From contig NZ_JACHGT010000016.1 of NCBI RefSeq assembly GCF_014202425.1, positions 1 to 64,000 of the forward strand: a DNA stretch of 64,000 nucleotides. Direction: 5' to 3'. The translations under genes were made by a program, and so were the position numbers. The stretch's first letter is position 1, and each line of letters begins with the position of its first letter. Shown in pieces: positions 35,864 to 44,575 of the stretch. Source of the DNA: Phytomonospora endophytica (GTDB lineage: Bacteria; Actinomycetota; Actinomycetes; Mycobacteriales; Micromonosporaceae). The notes under the pieces were generated by a model. The model was not told the DNA's origin and did not search any database. It saw only the letters and a list, made by a program, of their open reading frames with translations.

Positions 35864-36810
35864 AGCCGTGCTGCACCCCGGCGGGGGCGGCGTCGCCGGA
35901 CGTCGTCCCGCTGGGTTTCACGCCCCCCGAGCGCGACCGGGCGTCGGTGCTCAAGGGCATGGTCGCCGTCCCGGGAGGGACGTACCTGCTGGGCGGTGAG
36001 GATCCCGACGCCAACGCCGGTGACGGTGAGGGACCGGTCCGCGAGGTCGTGCTCGGCCCGTTCAGCGTCGATCCGGTGGCGGTGACGGTCGCCAAGTTCG
36101 CGACCTTCGTGAAGGCGACCGGTCACGTCACCACCGCCGAGCGCGAAGGCTGGTCGTACGTCTTCCACCTGCTGCTCGATCCCGCCGACCGGGCCGCCGT
36201 CGTCGACGCGCACGTGCCGGGGACGCCGTGGTGGCTGCCGGTGCGGGGCGCCGACTGGCGGCATCCGGGTGGTCCGCATTCGGGCGTGGCGCAGAACCAT
36301 CCCGTGACGCATGTGAGCTGGTACGACGCCTGCGCCTACGCCGCGTGGGCGGGGAAGTCGCTGCCGACGGAGGCGCAGTGGGAGGCTGCGGCGAGGGGCG
36401 GGCTCGTCGGCACGCGTTACCCGTGGGGCGGTGAGCTGACGCCGAAGGGCAGGCACCGCGCCAACATCTGGCAGGGGCGTTTTCCTCGGGTGAACAGCGC
36501 CGACGACGGCTTCGTCGGTACCGCGCCGGTGAAGACGTATCCGCCGAACGGGTACGGGCTGTACCAGATGGCGGGCAACGTGTGGGAGTGGTGCGCCGAC
36601 CGGTGGAGCACCGACTGGCATGCGGTGGCCGCGCCCGGGACGCGGGAGGATCCGCGCGGGCCGAGCACCGGGGACGCGAGGGTCGTGCGCGGCGGGTCGT
36701 ACCTGTGCCACGACTCGTACTGCAACCGGTACCGCGTGGCGGCGAGGACGCGGAACACGCCGGACTCGTCGAGCGGGAACACCGGGTTCCGGTGCGTGGT
36801 GGGGGCCTAG
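35836..36810 (+). CDS. Formylglycine-generating enzyme (SUMF1 family)
   Basis: A 324-residue FGE-sulfatase-domain protein. Unlike many family members it keeps both catalytic cysteines, Cys291 and Cys296 in SYLCHDSYCNRYR, with the exact spacing of authentic copper-dependent FGEs, plus the blocks LPTEAQWEAAARGG and MAGNVWEWCADRW. It should convert a Cys in CxPxR motifs to formylglycine. No sulfatase is encoded in the window. It starts at GTG 35836 inside galE and ends four bases into the convergent ridA stop. Confidence 0.92.
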   Translation: MDRLAGRALKPCCTPAGAASPDVVPLGFTPPERDRASVLKGMVAVPGGTYLLGGEDPDANAGDGEGPVREVVLGPFSVDPVAVTVAKFATFVKATGHVTTAEREGWSYVFHLLLDPADRAAVVDAHVPGTPWWLPVRGADWRHPGGPHSGVAQNHPVTHVSWYDACAYAAWAGKSLPTEAQWEAAARGGLVGTRYPWGGELTPKGRHRANIWQGRFPRVNSADDGFVGTAPVKTYPPNGYGLYQMAGNVWEWCADRWSTDWHAVAAPGTREDPRGPSTGDARVVRGGSYLCHDSYCNRYRVAARTRNTPDSSSGNTGFRCVVGA

Positions 36811-37196
36811 CTCCTCCCGGACCCTCGCCGTGCCGTCACCTCCACCTCGATCCGCATGCGCGCGTCGGCGAGCCCGCATTCCAGCATCGTGGCGGCCGGG
36901 CGGACCTCGCCGAACACCGCGCGCAGCACCGGCCAGCACGCCGGGAAGTCCTCGCGGTCGGGGAGCATGTACCGCACGCGCACGACGTCGGCGAAGCCCG
37001 CGCCGGCCTCGGTCAGGGCCGCCTCGATGTTGCGCAGGCACTGCTCGGCCTGCGCGACCACGTCGTCGGCGATCGTCATCGTCGCGTAGTCGAAACCGGT
37101 CGTACCGGACACGTGGATCCAGTCGCCGTCGACGACGGCGCGGGCGTAGCCGATCTGCTCTTCGAAGGTGGAACCGGAAAGAATGGCGCGTCTCAT
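36807..37196 (-). CDS. RidA family protein
   Basis: A 129-residue YjgF/YER057c/UK114-type protein. It has the conserved strand HVSGTTGFD, the block QAEQCLRNIEAALTEAG and ARMRIEVEVTA near the end. RidA proteins form trimers and hydrolyse reactive enamine/imine intermediates of amino-acid metabolism. The conserved active-site Arg of the RidA subgroup appears in the segment VRVRYML. It is divergent from a LysR regulator gene 73 bases away, which may control it. Confidence 0.9.
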   Translation of the reverse strand: MRRAILSGSTFEEQIGYARAVVDGDWIHVSGTTGFDYATMTIADDVVAQAEQCLRNIEAALTEAGAGFADVVRVRYMLPDREDFPACWPVLRAVFGEVRPAATMLECGLADARMRIEVEVTARRGSGRS

Positions 37197-37269
37197 GGAC
37201 CGGAGGCTAGCCCCGGACCAGGCGATACGTCCAATACGCGGTGGGGCCGGGCACGATATCGTCGGCGAT

Positions 37270-38160
37270 ATGGACCTGCCCGAAGTCGAGCTCCGCCAGC
37301 TGCGGGTCTTCGCGATCGTCGCCGAGGAGGGTCACGTCGGACGGGCCGCGCGGCGGCTCGGTATCGCGCAGCCGCCGCTGAGTCAGCAGATCCAGCGCCT
37401 TGAGGCGAAGATCGGCCACGCGCTCTTCACCCGTCATCCCCGCGGTGTCGCCCTCACCCCCGCCGGGGCCGAGCTCCTCCCCGTCGCGAATGCCGCCCTG
37501 GCGCTCGTCGCCCACGGCGTCGACGCCGCCCGCCGCGCGGGCCGGGGCGAAGGCGGGCGCCTGCGCGTCGGGATGGCCGCGTCGCTGGCGTCGTCGTTCC
37601 TGCCCCGGGTGGTCCGCGCGTTCCGGGCACGGCACCCGACGGTGGCCCTCGACATCCGCGAGATGACCACCGATCCACAGGCCGACGCCCTGCGCGACGG
37701 GCTCATCGACGTCGGTGTGGGCCGCGACGCCGAACCGAGCGAGGGCGTCGCCGTGCGCGCGGTCGCGCACGAGCCGCTGGTGGCGGTGCTGCCGAGAGGC
37801 CACCGGCTCGCGACCGCGCCCGACTTCGAAGCGGCCGACCTCGCCGGCGAGACCTTCGCGCTCTTCCCCGCGCGGGCCGGCCGCGCCTTCCACGACCGCG
37901 TTCTCGGCGTCTGCCGCGCCGCCGGGTTCACCCCCGACGTCGGACACGAGGCCGTCGAATGGCCGACGCTCATCGCCTTCGTCGCCGCCGGACTCGCCGT
38001 CACGATCGCACCGAAAGGCGTCGCGCTCACGGGCGTCGTGCGTCGTGGACTCGCGCGCGACGCGGTCACCGCGATCACCGTCTCCCGTCGCCACGGCGAC
38101 GCCGACGTCCTCGTCGAGGCCTTCCTCGACGTCGCCCTCGCGGCCGCTAGCCGGTCGTGA
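37270..38160 (+). CDS. LysR-family transcriptional regulator
   Basis: A 296-residue LTTR. The N-terminal winged helix shows LRQLRVFAIVAEEGHVGRAA and RLGIAQPPLSQQIQRLE, and the rest is a periplasmic-binding-like effector domain beginning LRVGMAASLASSFLP. The group recalls BenM/CbnR-type regulators of aromatic metabolism. ATG 37270 places the HTH at the normal position. It is divergent from ridA. Its 3' end overlaps the convergent LmbE gene by 14 bases. Confidence 0.92.
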   Translation: MDLPEVELRQLRVFAIVAEEGHVGRAARRLGIAQPPLSQQIQRLEAKIGHALFTRHPRGVALTPAGAELLPVANAALALVAHGVDAARRAGRGEGGRLRVGMAASLASSFLPRVVRAFRARHPTVALDIREMTTDPQADALRDGLIDVGVGRDAEPSEGVAVRAVAHEPLVAVLPRGHRLATAPDFEAADLAGETFALFPARAGRAFHDRVLGVCRAAGFTPDVGHEAVEWPTLIAFVAAGLAVTIAPKGVALTGVVRRGLARDAVTAITVSRRHGDADVLVEAFLDVALAAASRS

Positions 38161-38881
38161 TCAGCTCGAACGAGGCCGCGAGCGCGCATCCCATCCGCTC
38201 GCCGCTGGCCTTGCCGATCATGCTCAGGAACTCGCGCGCGTACTCCTCGACCGGCTTGTCCGACAGGGCCGCGATGTAGGCCTTGTGCTCGGCGAGCGAC
38301 GCCACGGACGCGTCAAGGGTCGCGGTGATGTCGAGGCCGTGCGTCGACCGCGGCGAGTTCGCCAGCGCGACCCAGCGGACACCGCCCCAGGGCTCGTGGC
38401 CCTCCTCGACGAGTTCGGGGAAGATCCAGCGGTTCCCGGCGTCGCCGACGGCGTCGAGCACCGACTGCCCGACCGCGCGGTGGTCGGCACTGTTCCAGGT
38501 GCCGGGCGCCCAGTGGTCGCGGTGGTTGAGGGTGATGACGAGTTCGGGCTTGTGGCGGCGGATCGCGCGTGAGAGGTCGCGGCGCAGCGGGAGTCCGGCC
38601 TCGACGACACCGTCGCGGTGGTCGAGGAACTCCACGGTGGACACGCCGACGACCGCCGCGCTGGCGATCTGCTCGGCCTCGCGCAGCGGCGCCGACTCGG
38701 CGGGCGCGATCCCGTCGATCCCGGCCTCCCCGCGTGTGACCATGAGGTAGGCGACCTCGCGGCCCTCGCCGGTCCAGCGCGCGACGGCGCCCGCGGCGCC
38801 GTACTCCATGTCGTCGGGGTGGGCGACGATCGCGAGCGCGCGTTGCCAGTCTGCGGGCATCGGGAGAAGCGGTTCAGGCAT
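38147..38881 (-). CDS. PIG-L/LmbE family deacetylase
   Basis: A 244-residue zinc-dependent N-deacetylase of the LmbE type. The metal and catalytic residues are seen in VAHPDDMEYGA (HPDD) and in NSADHRAVG (DHR). Family members deacetylate N-acetylglucosamine conjugates, including the MshB and Mca steps of mycothiol metabolism; this protein lacks features that would decide between these, so no symbol is given. ATG 38881 starts the conserved region at a typical distance. Confidence 0.87.
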   Translation of the reverse strand: MPEPLLPMPADWQRALAIVAHPDDMEYGAAGAVARWTGEGREVAYLMVTRGEAGIDGIAPAESAPLREAEQIASAAVVGVSTVEFLDHRDGVVEAGLPLRRDLSRAIRRHKPELVITLNHRDHWAPGTWNSADHRAVGQSVLDAVGDAGNRWIFPELVEEGHEPWGGVRWVALANSPRSTHGLDITATLDASVASLAEHKAYIAALSDKPVEEYAREFLSMIGKASGERMGCALAASFELITTG

Positions 38882-39008
38882 GCCGATCAGTATGCCCCTA
38901 CGTGTGAGGGCCCCCGGTGGGTTGTGCACGAGCCGCACATATTTCCGCTAAATCCCTTGTGGACACTCGGGGCCACGGACGAAGATCACGCTGGTTAAGG
39001 TCATGTGA

Positions 39009-39983
39009 GTGACTTTCAATAGGCGCAAGGCAATCGGACTCGGCGTCGGCGGCGCACTCGCCGCGACCATCGGGGTGGCCCAGCCCGCCGGGGCGTCGAA
39101 CGCGACCCTCAACGAGGCCTACCAGGCCCAGACGGCCGCCGCGGGCGGGAACTGGTACACGAAGGTGACCAAGGTCGACGCGGCCGGCACCTGGACCTCG
39201 ATCATCACCGACGACCCCAACAAGGTCATCGACGGCGCCAGCGTGCAGAAGCTCGCCGTCGCCACCGCGGTCCTCGACAAGGTCGACCGCGGCCTCCTCC
39301 AGCTCGACCAGAAGGTGTCGCTGACCGGCGACATCATCCTGGCCGGGTCGGGCATGTACTTCCTGCAGACCGTGTGGGGCGACCAGCTCACCGTCGCGGG
39401 TTTCCTCACCACGATGCTGCTGGTCTCCGACAACACCTGCGTGCGGCTGTGCGGTTCGCTGTGCGGCACCGACGAGACCAACGCGATCCTGGCCGCGAAG
39501 GGCTTCACCTACACGCGCGTCGAGCCCGGTTCGGGCCCGAACCGCTTCTTCCTGGGCAAGACCACGCCCAACGAGATGAACCTGCTGCTGCGCAAGCTCG
39601 TCGGCGGGACGCTGCTGTCGTCGCGGTCCTCGCAGTTCCTGGTGGGCGTGCTGCGCGGCCTGTCGGGTTACCACGACGGTGTCCGCCGCGACATGTCCTC
39701 GGCGGAGCGGGCGCGGGTCGCGACCAAGTACGGCGCCGACGACGACCGTCGCCACGAGGCCGGGGTCATCTTCGACGCCTCGGGCCGTCCGACGCTCACC
39801 TACGCCATGTTCGCCGACTCGGTGCCCGACTCCGGCAACTACGGCGGCACCAACCCGGCGGTGAAGGCCCACGCCGTCCTCGGCCGCAAGATATTCGACG
39901 AGGTCAAGACCGCGACCGGACTGAGCCGCTCGGCGGCCGGTGCCTTCCCGATCGAGGAGTTCCGGCCCTCGAACGGCAACTGA
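39009..39983 (+). CDS. Tat-exported class A beta-lactamase-fold serine hydrolase
   Basis: A 324-residue exported protein beginning at GTG 39009 with a twin-arginine signal (NRRKAIGLG, then a hydrophobic stretch ending QPAGA). The class A fold motifs are present: SxxK as SVQK, SDN in LVSDNTC and a KTG equivalent as KYG. The Tyr in place of Thr and the lack of an obvious Glu166-type omega loop suggest a non-lactamase hydrolase, or a weak one. Several Cys residues sit around SDN (NTCVRLCGSLCG), which is unusual. Confidence 0.8.
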   Translation: MTFNRRKAIGLGVGGALAATIGVAQPAGASNATLNEAYQAQTAAAGGNWYTKVTKVDAAGTWTSIITDDPNKVIDGASVQKLAVATAVLDKVDRGLLQLDQKVSLTGDIILAGSGMYFLQTVWGDQLTVAGFLTTMLLVSDNTCVRLCGSLCGTDETNAILAAKGFTYTRVEPGSGPNRFFLGKTTPNEMNLLLRKLVGGTLLSSRSSQFLVGVLRGLSGYHDGVRRDMSSAERARVATKYGADDDRRHEAGVIFDASGRPTLTYAMFADSVPDSGNYGGTNPAVKAHAVLGRKIFDEVKTATGLSRSAAGAFPIEEFRPSNGN

Positions 39984-39999
39984 TCCGCGTGCCCACCCG

Positions 40000-40032
40000 G
40001 CCCCGGTCCTCACTAGAGGGCCGGGGCCTTTC
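40000..40032. terminator. Terminator between convergent genes
   Basis: A 13-bp stem with one T-G wobble (GGCCCCGG at 40000-40007 pairing with CCGGGGCC at 40022-40029), loop ACTA, then TTT. It separates the beta-lactamase-fold gene from a reverse-strand membrane protein gene. Confidence 0.75.
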
Positions 40033-40039
40033 GCTCGTC

Positions 40040-40471
40040 TCACTTCCGGCGGGCGATGACCGCGACCGAGGCCAGGTGGATCACCGCGCCGATCGCCGAG
40101 CCGGCCATCATCCCGGGGATTCCCTGGACGGCGCCGATCGCGAGGTCGCCGACCTGCGCGACCCCGGCGACGGTGAGCGCGACGAGCACGGCCGGGCGCG
40201 TGCGCAGCCCCGCGACGAGGAGCACCGCACCGACGGCGAAGCCGACCGGGACCGCGCGGGCGGCGTAGGCGTAGGCGTACAGCTCCAGCCAGGAGTCGAC
40301 GGCCGGGGCTCCGAGGATCGCCGGGTCGACGAGGGCGAGCACGGCCGAGCCGGTGGCCAGGAGCGCGGCGATGAGGTTGACGGCGACCAGGACGCGACCG
40401 AGGCGAGCGGTCGCGGGGCGGGAGGCGGTGGTGAGGGCGGTCGCGGAGGCGGGGGTGGCGGTGAAGGTCAT
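40040..40471 (-). CDS. Small four-helix membrane protein
   Basis: A 143-residue integral membrane protein with about four transmembrane helices and a basic C-terminal end (IARRK). No family signature is recognised. It is divergent from a MarR-family regulator with a perfect palindrome between them, so it is probably the regulator's target. ATG 40471 is preferred; an upstream ATG at 40483 would add four residues. Confidence 0.72.
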   Translation of the reverse strand: MTFTATPASATALTTASRPATARLGRVLVAVNLIAALLATGSAVLALVDPAILGAPAVDSWLELYAYAYAARAVPVGFAVGAVLLVAGLRTRPAVLVALTVAGVAQVGDLAIGAVQGIPGMMAGSAIGAVIHLASVAVIARRK

Positions 40472-40498
40472 GACCGATTCCATTCTCGAACTAAAGCA

Positions 40499-40547
40499 TT
40501 CATGAACAAGATTATCCAGAGCCTATATCATTCACTATCTGAATGAT
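40499..40547. promoter_or_regulatory. MarR-type operator region
   Basis: A perfect inverted repeat ATCATTCA-CTATC-TGAATGAT spans 40527-40547 in an AT-rich gap between divergent genes. A second, smaller palindrome TTCATGAA lies at 40499-40506 nearer the membrane protein gene. The spacing suits a MarR dimer and would cover both promoters. Confidence 0.65.
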
Positions 40548-40561
40548 TCTTGGACTGTAGC

Positions 40562-41026
40562 ATGAAGGGCGTGAGTGACATCGACGCCGGCGCGCTCGCC
40601 GGCACCGCCACCTTCCAGCTCGGCACGCTCGGCGCCATCGCGACCGAGCGCTTCTCCACCGCAATCGGCGCCTTCGGCCTCAAGCCCAAGCACGCCGGGG
40701 TCCTCCAGGTGCTGCTCCTCGACCCGCTCATCTCGCAGCAGGAACTGGCGCACAAGATGGGCGTCGCGCCGAGCCTGATGGTCGGGCTGCTCGACTTCCT
40801 GGAGTCGGCCGGCGCGATCGAACGCGAACGTGACCCGGCCGACCGCCGCCGTCAGGTCATCGACGTGACCGACGAGGGCGAGCGCCTCTACGTCCTGTGC
40901 GCGAGGGCGGCGGCGTCGATCGAGGTGGAGCTGCTGGCGGGCCTGGGCGAGCGAGCCGAGGGCTTCCGGAAGCTGCTCGCCAACGTCGCCGAGGACTTCG
41001 GGCTGCCGACCCGCGACACGCGATGA
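40562..41026 (+). CDS. MarR-family transcriptional regulator
   Basis: A 154-residue winged-helix regulator. The recognition region is LISQQELAHKMGVAPSLMVGLLDFLE, followed by the wing with the conserved RERDPADRRRQVIDVTDEG. MarR proteins are dimers that release DNA on binding phenolic or oxidant ligands. The start is ATG 40562; a GTG three codons later is possible. The palindrome upstream is its likely operator. Confidence 0.9.
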   Translation: MKGVSDIDAGALAGTATFQLGTLGAIATERFSTAIGAFGLKPKHAGVLQVLLLDPLISQQELAHKMGVAPSLMVGLLDFLESAGAIERERDPADRRRQVIDVTDEGERLYVLCARAAASIEVELLAGLGERAEGFRKLLANVAEDFGLPTRDTR

Positions 41027-41080
41027 CGGTCACAGCCCGAATATTGGACCTCTAGGTAAACAACGGCTTAGGCTCATGGC

Positions 41081-41659
41081 ATGGGCCGTCCCAAGCAGTT
41101 CGATCCCGACGTCGCGCTCGACCGCGCCATGCACACGTTCTGGTCGAAGGGCTACGCGGCCACGACGCCGCAGGACCTCGTCGACGAGCTCGGCATCGGC
41201 AAGGGGAGCCTGTACAACACCTTCGGCGGGAAGCACGACCTGTTCCTGGCGGCGCTGCGCCGGTACGCCGAGGGCGCGGCCCGCCAGTTCACCGAGCTGA
41301 TGGCCGAGCCCGGACCGGTGCGCGAGCGGGTCCGGCGGATCCTCGACGCGACCGTCGACCCCTCGCCGCCGCAGGCGGCCGGCGACGGCTGCCTCGCGGT
41401 CAACACCGCCGCGGAACTGGCGCGGAGCGACGAGGAGTCGGCGCGGATCGTGCGGACGATGTTCGCGCGTACCGAGAGCGCGCTGGCCGCGGTCCTCGAA
41501 CAGGGCCGCCGGGACGGTGAGATCGCCGCCGACCGCGACCCGAAGGCCCTGGCCGCGCACCTGTTCGCCACGCTCGTCGGGCTGCGTGTGCTCATGAAGA
41601 CCACGACCGACCCGGCCACGCTGCGGCCGGTCGTCGACGCGGCGATCGCCGCCCTCTAG
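41081..41659 (+). CDS. TetR-family transcriptional regulator
   Basis: A 192-residue repressor. The N-terminal HTH reads MHTFWSKGYAATTPQDLVDE and LGIGKGSLYNTFGGKHDLF, typical of the AcrR/TetR group that also has the DGCLAVNTAAEL block. The C-terminal ligand domain is all helical. The next gene in the same direction is a short-chain dehydrogenase 71 bases away, probably its regulated partner. Confidence 0.93.
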   Translation: MGRPKQFDPDVALDRAMHTFWSKGYAATTPQDLVDELGIGKGSLYNTFGGKHDLFLAALRRYAEGAARQFTELMAEPGPVRERVRRILDATVDPSPPQAAGDGCLAVNTAAELARSDEESARIVRTMFARTESALAAVLEQGRRDGEIAADRDPKALAAHLFATLVGLRVLMKTTTDPATLRPVVDAAIAAL

Positions 41660-41730
41660 ACCCGGATTCCCCCTGGGAACCGGGGCACACCCTAATTTTG
41701 TACCCGCAAGTCAAGAACAAGGAGCACCCC

Positions 41731-42510
41731 GTGGATCTCGGACTCACCGGCAAGACCGCCGTCGTCACCGGTGGCAGCAAGGGCATCGGCCTCGCCGTCG
41801 TGCGCACCCTCGTCGACGAGGGCGTTCGCGTCGTCACCGGCTCGCGCAGCATCACCCCCGAACTGAAGGAGACCTCGGCGGTGCCGGTCACCGTCGACCT
41901 GTCGACGCCCGAAGGCGCCGCCGAACTGATCGAACGCGCCACCGCCGAGCTCGGCGGCATCGACATCCTGGTCAACAACGTCGGCATCGGCGACATGAGC
42001 GACTTCGTGCTCGGAGGTTTCCTCGACCTGCCCGAAGACGCCTGGCGGCACAACTTCGACCTGCACTTCTACAGCGCCCTGCGCGTCAGCCGCGCGGCCA
42101 TGCCGAGCCTCGTCGAACGCGCGGGCGCGCTGGTCAACATCTCCTCGATCGGCGCTCGCCGCCCCGGCGGGCCGATCGCCTACGACGTCTCGAAGGCGGC
42201 GCTGACCGCGCTCGGCAAGGCCCTCGCCATCGAGTTCGGGCCGCAGGGCGTGCGGGTCAACACCGTCTCCCCCGGCCCGGTGAGCACCGCGGTGTGGACC
42301 GACCCGAGCGGTTTCAGCGGCGCCCTCGCCGACTCGCTGGGCATCCCGCACGACACCTTCGTCGCGGCCACGATGGAGCGCATGGCACCCGACACCGGCC
42401 GCATCACCACGCCCGAGGAGGTCGCACGGGCGGTGGCGTTCATGCTGTCGCCGAACAACATCAGCGGCGCCGACCTGCACGTCGACGGCGGCATCCTCAA
42501 GCAGGTCTAG
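41731..42510 (+). CDS. SDR-family oxidoreductase
   Basis: A 259-residue classical short-chain dehydrogenase. The cofactor site is TGGSKGIGLA, the structural NNVG motif is present, and the catalytic Ser and YxxxK are in NISSIGARRPGG and AYDVSKAAL. GTG 41731 sits eight bases after AAGGAG, the best ribosome binding site available. The substrate is unknown. A terminator follows the stop. Confidence 0.9.
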   Translation: MDLGLTGKTAVVTGGSKGIGLAVVRTLVDEGVRVVTGSRSITPELKETSAVPVTVDLSTPEGAAELIERATAELGGIDILVNNVGIGDMSDFVLGGFLDLPEDAWRHNFDLHFYSALRVSRAAMPSLVERAGALVNISSIGARRPGGPIAYDVSKAALTALGKALAIEFGPQGVRVNTVSPGPVSTAVWTDPSGFSGALADSLGIPHDTFVAATMERMAPDTGRITTPEEVARAVAFMLSPNNISGADLHVDGGILKQV

Positions 42511-42520
42511 GAAACGCCAA

Positions 42521-42545
42521 GGGCCGGAGGGAGACCCTCCGGCCC
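42521..42545. terminator. Bidirectional terminator
   Basis: A perfect 11-bp stem (GGGCCGGAGGG pairing with CCCTCCGGCCC) with loop AGA lies between the converging SDR and MDR genes. There is no long T-run on either side. Confidence 0.75.
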
Positions 42546-42553
42546 TCCCAGGT

Positions 42554-43558
42554 CTACAGGGACACGATCATCTTCCCGAGGTTCTCGCCTCTCAGCATCC
42601 CGATGAAGGCGGCGACCACGTTGTCGATGCCCTCGACGACCGTCTCGTCGGGCTTCAGCGCACCCGAGCGCAGGTGCGGGACGAGGAGGTCCTCCAGCTC
42701 GCCCTGGAGGTGGTTGTACTCGCGGACGAGGAAACCTTCGAGGCGGATGCTCTTGGACACCACGTCGTAGAGGTTCCGGGGCGCCGGTGGCGGGTTTCCC
42801 AGGTCGTTGTACTGCGCGACGGCACCGCACCAGGCGACACGGCCGTGCGTTCTGAGGTTCTCGATGGCGCCTTCGAGATGGTCGCCGCCGACGTTGTCGA
42901 AGAAGACGTCGACGCCCTCGGGCGCGGCCTTCGCCAGCTGCGCGCCGACCGGGCCGTCGTGGTAGTCGAAGGCGGCGTCGAAGCCCAGGTCGTCGACCAG
43001 GTGACGCACCTTCGCCGCCGATCCGGCGCTGCCGATGACGCGCCGGGCGCCCAGCAGCCGCGCGATCTGCCCGGCTGCGGTGCCCACGCCCCCGGCGGCC
43101 GCCGAGATGAAGACGTCCTCGCCGGGCTGGAGGCGCGCGATCCGCGTCAGGCCGACGTAGGCGCTCAGGCCGGTGCCGCCGAGCAGGCTCAGGCGCGTCC
43201 GGATCGGGACGCCCGCCCAGCCGGGCAGCACCGTCGCCTCCTCGGGGGTGACCAGCGCGTGCGTACGCCAGGCCTTGCGGTGGAAGACGAGGTCGCCGTC
43301 GGCGAGGCCGGGTGTCCTCGACGCGATGACCCGCCCGATCGAGCGGCCTTCGAGGGGCGTGTCGAGGTCGTTGCCGCCGCCCCAGCCGTCGTAGTCCATC
43401 GCCTCGCGCATGTAAGGGTCGACCGAGAGGTGCAGGTTCTCGACGAGCGCGGTCCCGGTCGTGACCTCGGGCAGAGGGCCGCGCACGAAGGCGAAGTCCT
43501 CCGGGGTCGGCAGGCCGCTGGGGCGTCGTACCTGGTGAACTGTGGTGGCGGTGGCCAT
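42554..43558 (-). CDS. NADP-dependent MDR reductase, LTB4DH/CurA type
   Basis: A 334-residue zinc-independent medium-chain reductase. The signature segments are LSVDPYMREAMD near the N-terminus, SAAAGGVGTAAGQIA at the NADPH site and FFDNVGGDHLE. This is the prostaglandin/leukotriene reductase-like group that reduces double bonds of enones. ATG 43558 has a GAGAGGAG site. It is divergent from a LysR gene 125 bases away. Confidence 0.92.
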   Translation of the reverse strand: MATATTVHQVRRPSGLPTPEDFAFVRGPLPEVTTGTALVENLHLSVDPYMREAMDYDGWGGGNDLDTPLEGRSIGRVIASRTPGLADGDLVFHRKAWRTHALVTPEEATVLPGWAGVPIRTRLSLLGGTGLSAYVGLTRIARLQPGEDVFISAAAGGVGTAAGQIARLLGARRVIGSAGSAAKVRHLVDDLGFDAAFDYHDGPVGAQLAKAAPEGVDVFFDNVGGDHLEGAIENLRTHGRVAWCGAVAQYNDLGNPPPAPRNLYDVVSKSIRLEGFLVREYNHLQGELEDLLVPHLRSGALKPDETVVEGIDNVVAAFIGMLRGENLGKMIVSL

Positions 43559-43683
43559 CGTGGGCTCCTCTCGGGGGTCAGGGCTCATTGGTATCCGGGT
43601 TCGCGCGCCGGTATCAGGGGTCGGCGTCGATGGATGGCGGGCGATCCATGAGCGCGGCTCATGTGCCGGGGTAGCGTTGCCGC

Positions 43684-44568
43684 GTGACCACCTCCGAACT
43701 CGCCCCCCATGAGCTGCGCGTACTGGTGTCGGTGGCCGAGGCGCGCGGTTTCGGCGCCGGCGCGGCCAGGCTCGGACTGACGCAGTCGGCCGTGTCCCAC
43801 GCGGTGCGGACCGCCGAGCGCAAACTCGGCGTCGTGCTGTTCACGCGCGGACGGCAGGGCGCGGCCCCGACCGAGGCGGGCGCGCGGGCCGTCGCACGTG
43901 CCCGGCACATCCTGCGGCTGCTCGACACCATGGGCGCCGAGGTCCACGCCGCCGGCGGCGGCGAGGTGACGGGGACCGTGCGGATCGCGGCCTTCCGCAG
44001 CGCCGCCGTGCACGTCCTGCCCGGCGTGCTCGATCGGCTCGCGGCACGACACCCGGGGGTGTCGCCGCAGGTCAACATCGTGCGCGAGGTCGGTCCCGGC
44101 ACGACCGGCGAGGTCGCCGACGGGCGCGCCGACCTGGCCGTCGCCACCCTCAACCCCGACACGTACCCGATCCCGAAAGGGCTGCTGTCCGGGAAACTCT
44201 TCGAGGAGCGCTACCTGCTCGTCCATCCCGCGAGCGCACCGGACCCTCGCGGGCTGCCGCTGGTCGACTGGGCGGAGAACTGCTCGTCGCACACCCGCGG
44301 CTGGTGGCGCGACCAGGACTGGATGCCCACGGCGACCGTGACGGCCGAGGACGACGGCGTGGTCCTGTCGATGGTCGCGGCGGGCATGGGCATGGCGGTG
44401 GTGCCGGAACTGTCACTGCTGGGCGCGCCGGGCGGAATCGTGACGCGGGATCTGGGACCGGACGGACCGAAGCGGCAGGTCGGGTACGTGGTCGCGCCGG
44501 GGATGGCGCAGGGCGCGGCGGTCCGCGAGCTGATCCGCGGACTGCGGGAGACGCCGGTGGGGGTCTAG
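43684..44568 (+). CDS. LysR-family transcriptional regulator
   Basis: A 294-residue LTTR starting at GTG 43684. The HTH is seen in FGAGAARLGLTQSAVSHAVRTAER, followed by the linker helix and an effector domain that starts GTVRIAAFRSAAVHVLPG. It is transcribed divergently from the NADP-dependent reductase, the standard arrangement for an LTTR and its target. Two direct GGTATC elements occur in the gap between them. Confidence 0.92.
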   Translation: MTTSELAPHELRVLVSVAEARGFGAGAARLGLTQSAVSHAVRTAERKLGVVLFTRGRQGAAPTEAGARAVARARHILRLLDTMGAEVHAAGGGEVTGTVRIAAFRSAAVHVLPGVLDRLAARHPGVSPQVNIVREVGPGTTGEVADGRADLAVATLNPDTYPIPKGLLSGKLFEERYLLVHPASAPDPRGLPLVDWAENCSSHTRGWWRDQDWMPTATVTAEDDGVVLSMVAAGMGMAVVPELSLLGAPGGIVTRDLGPDGPKRQVGYVVAPGMAQGAAVRELIRGLRETPVGV

Positions 44569-44575
44569 GTCGTCC

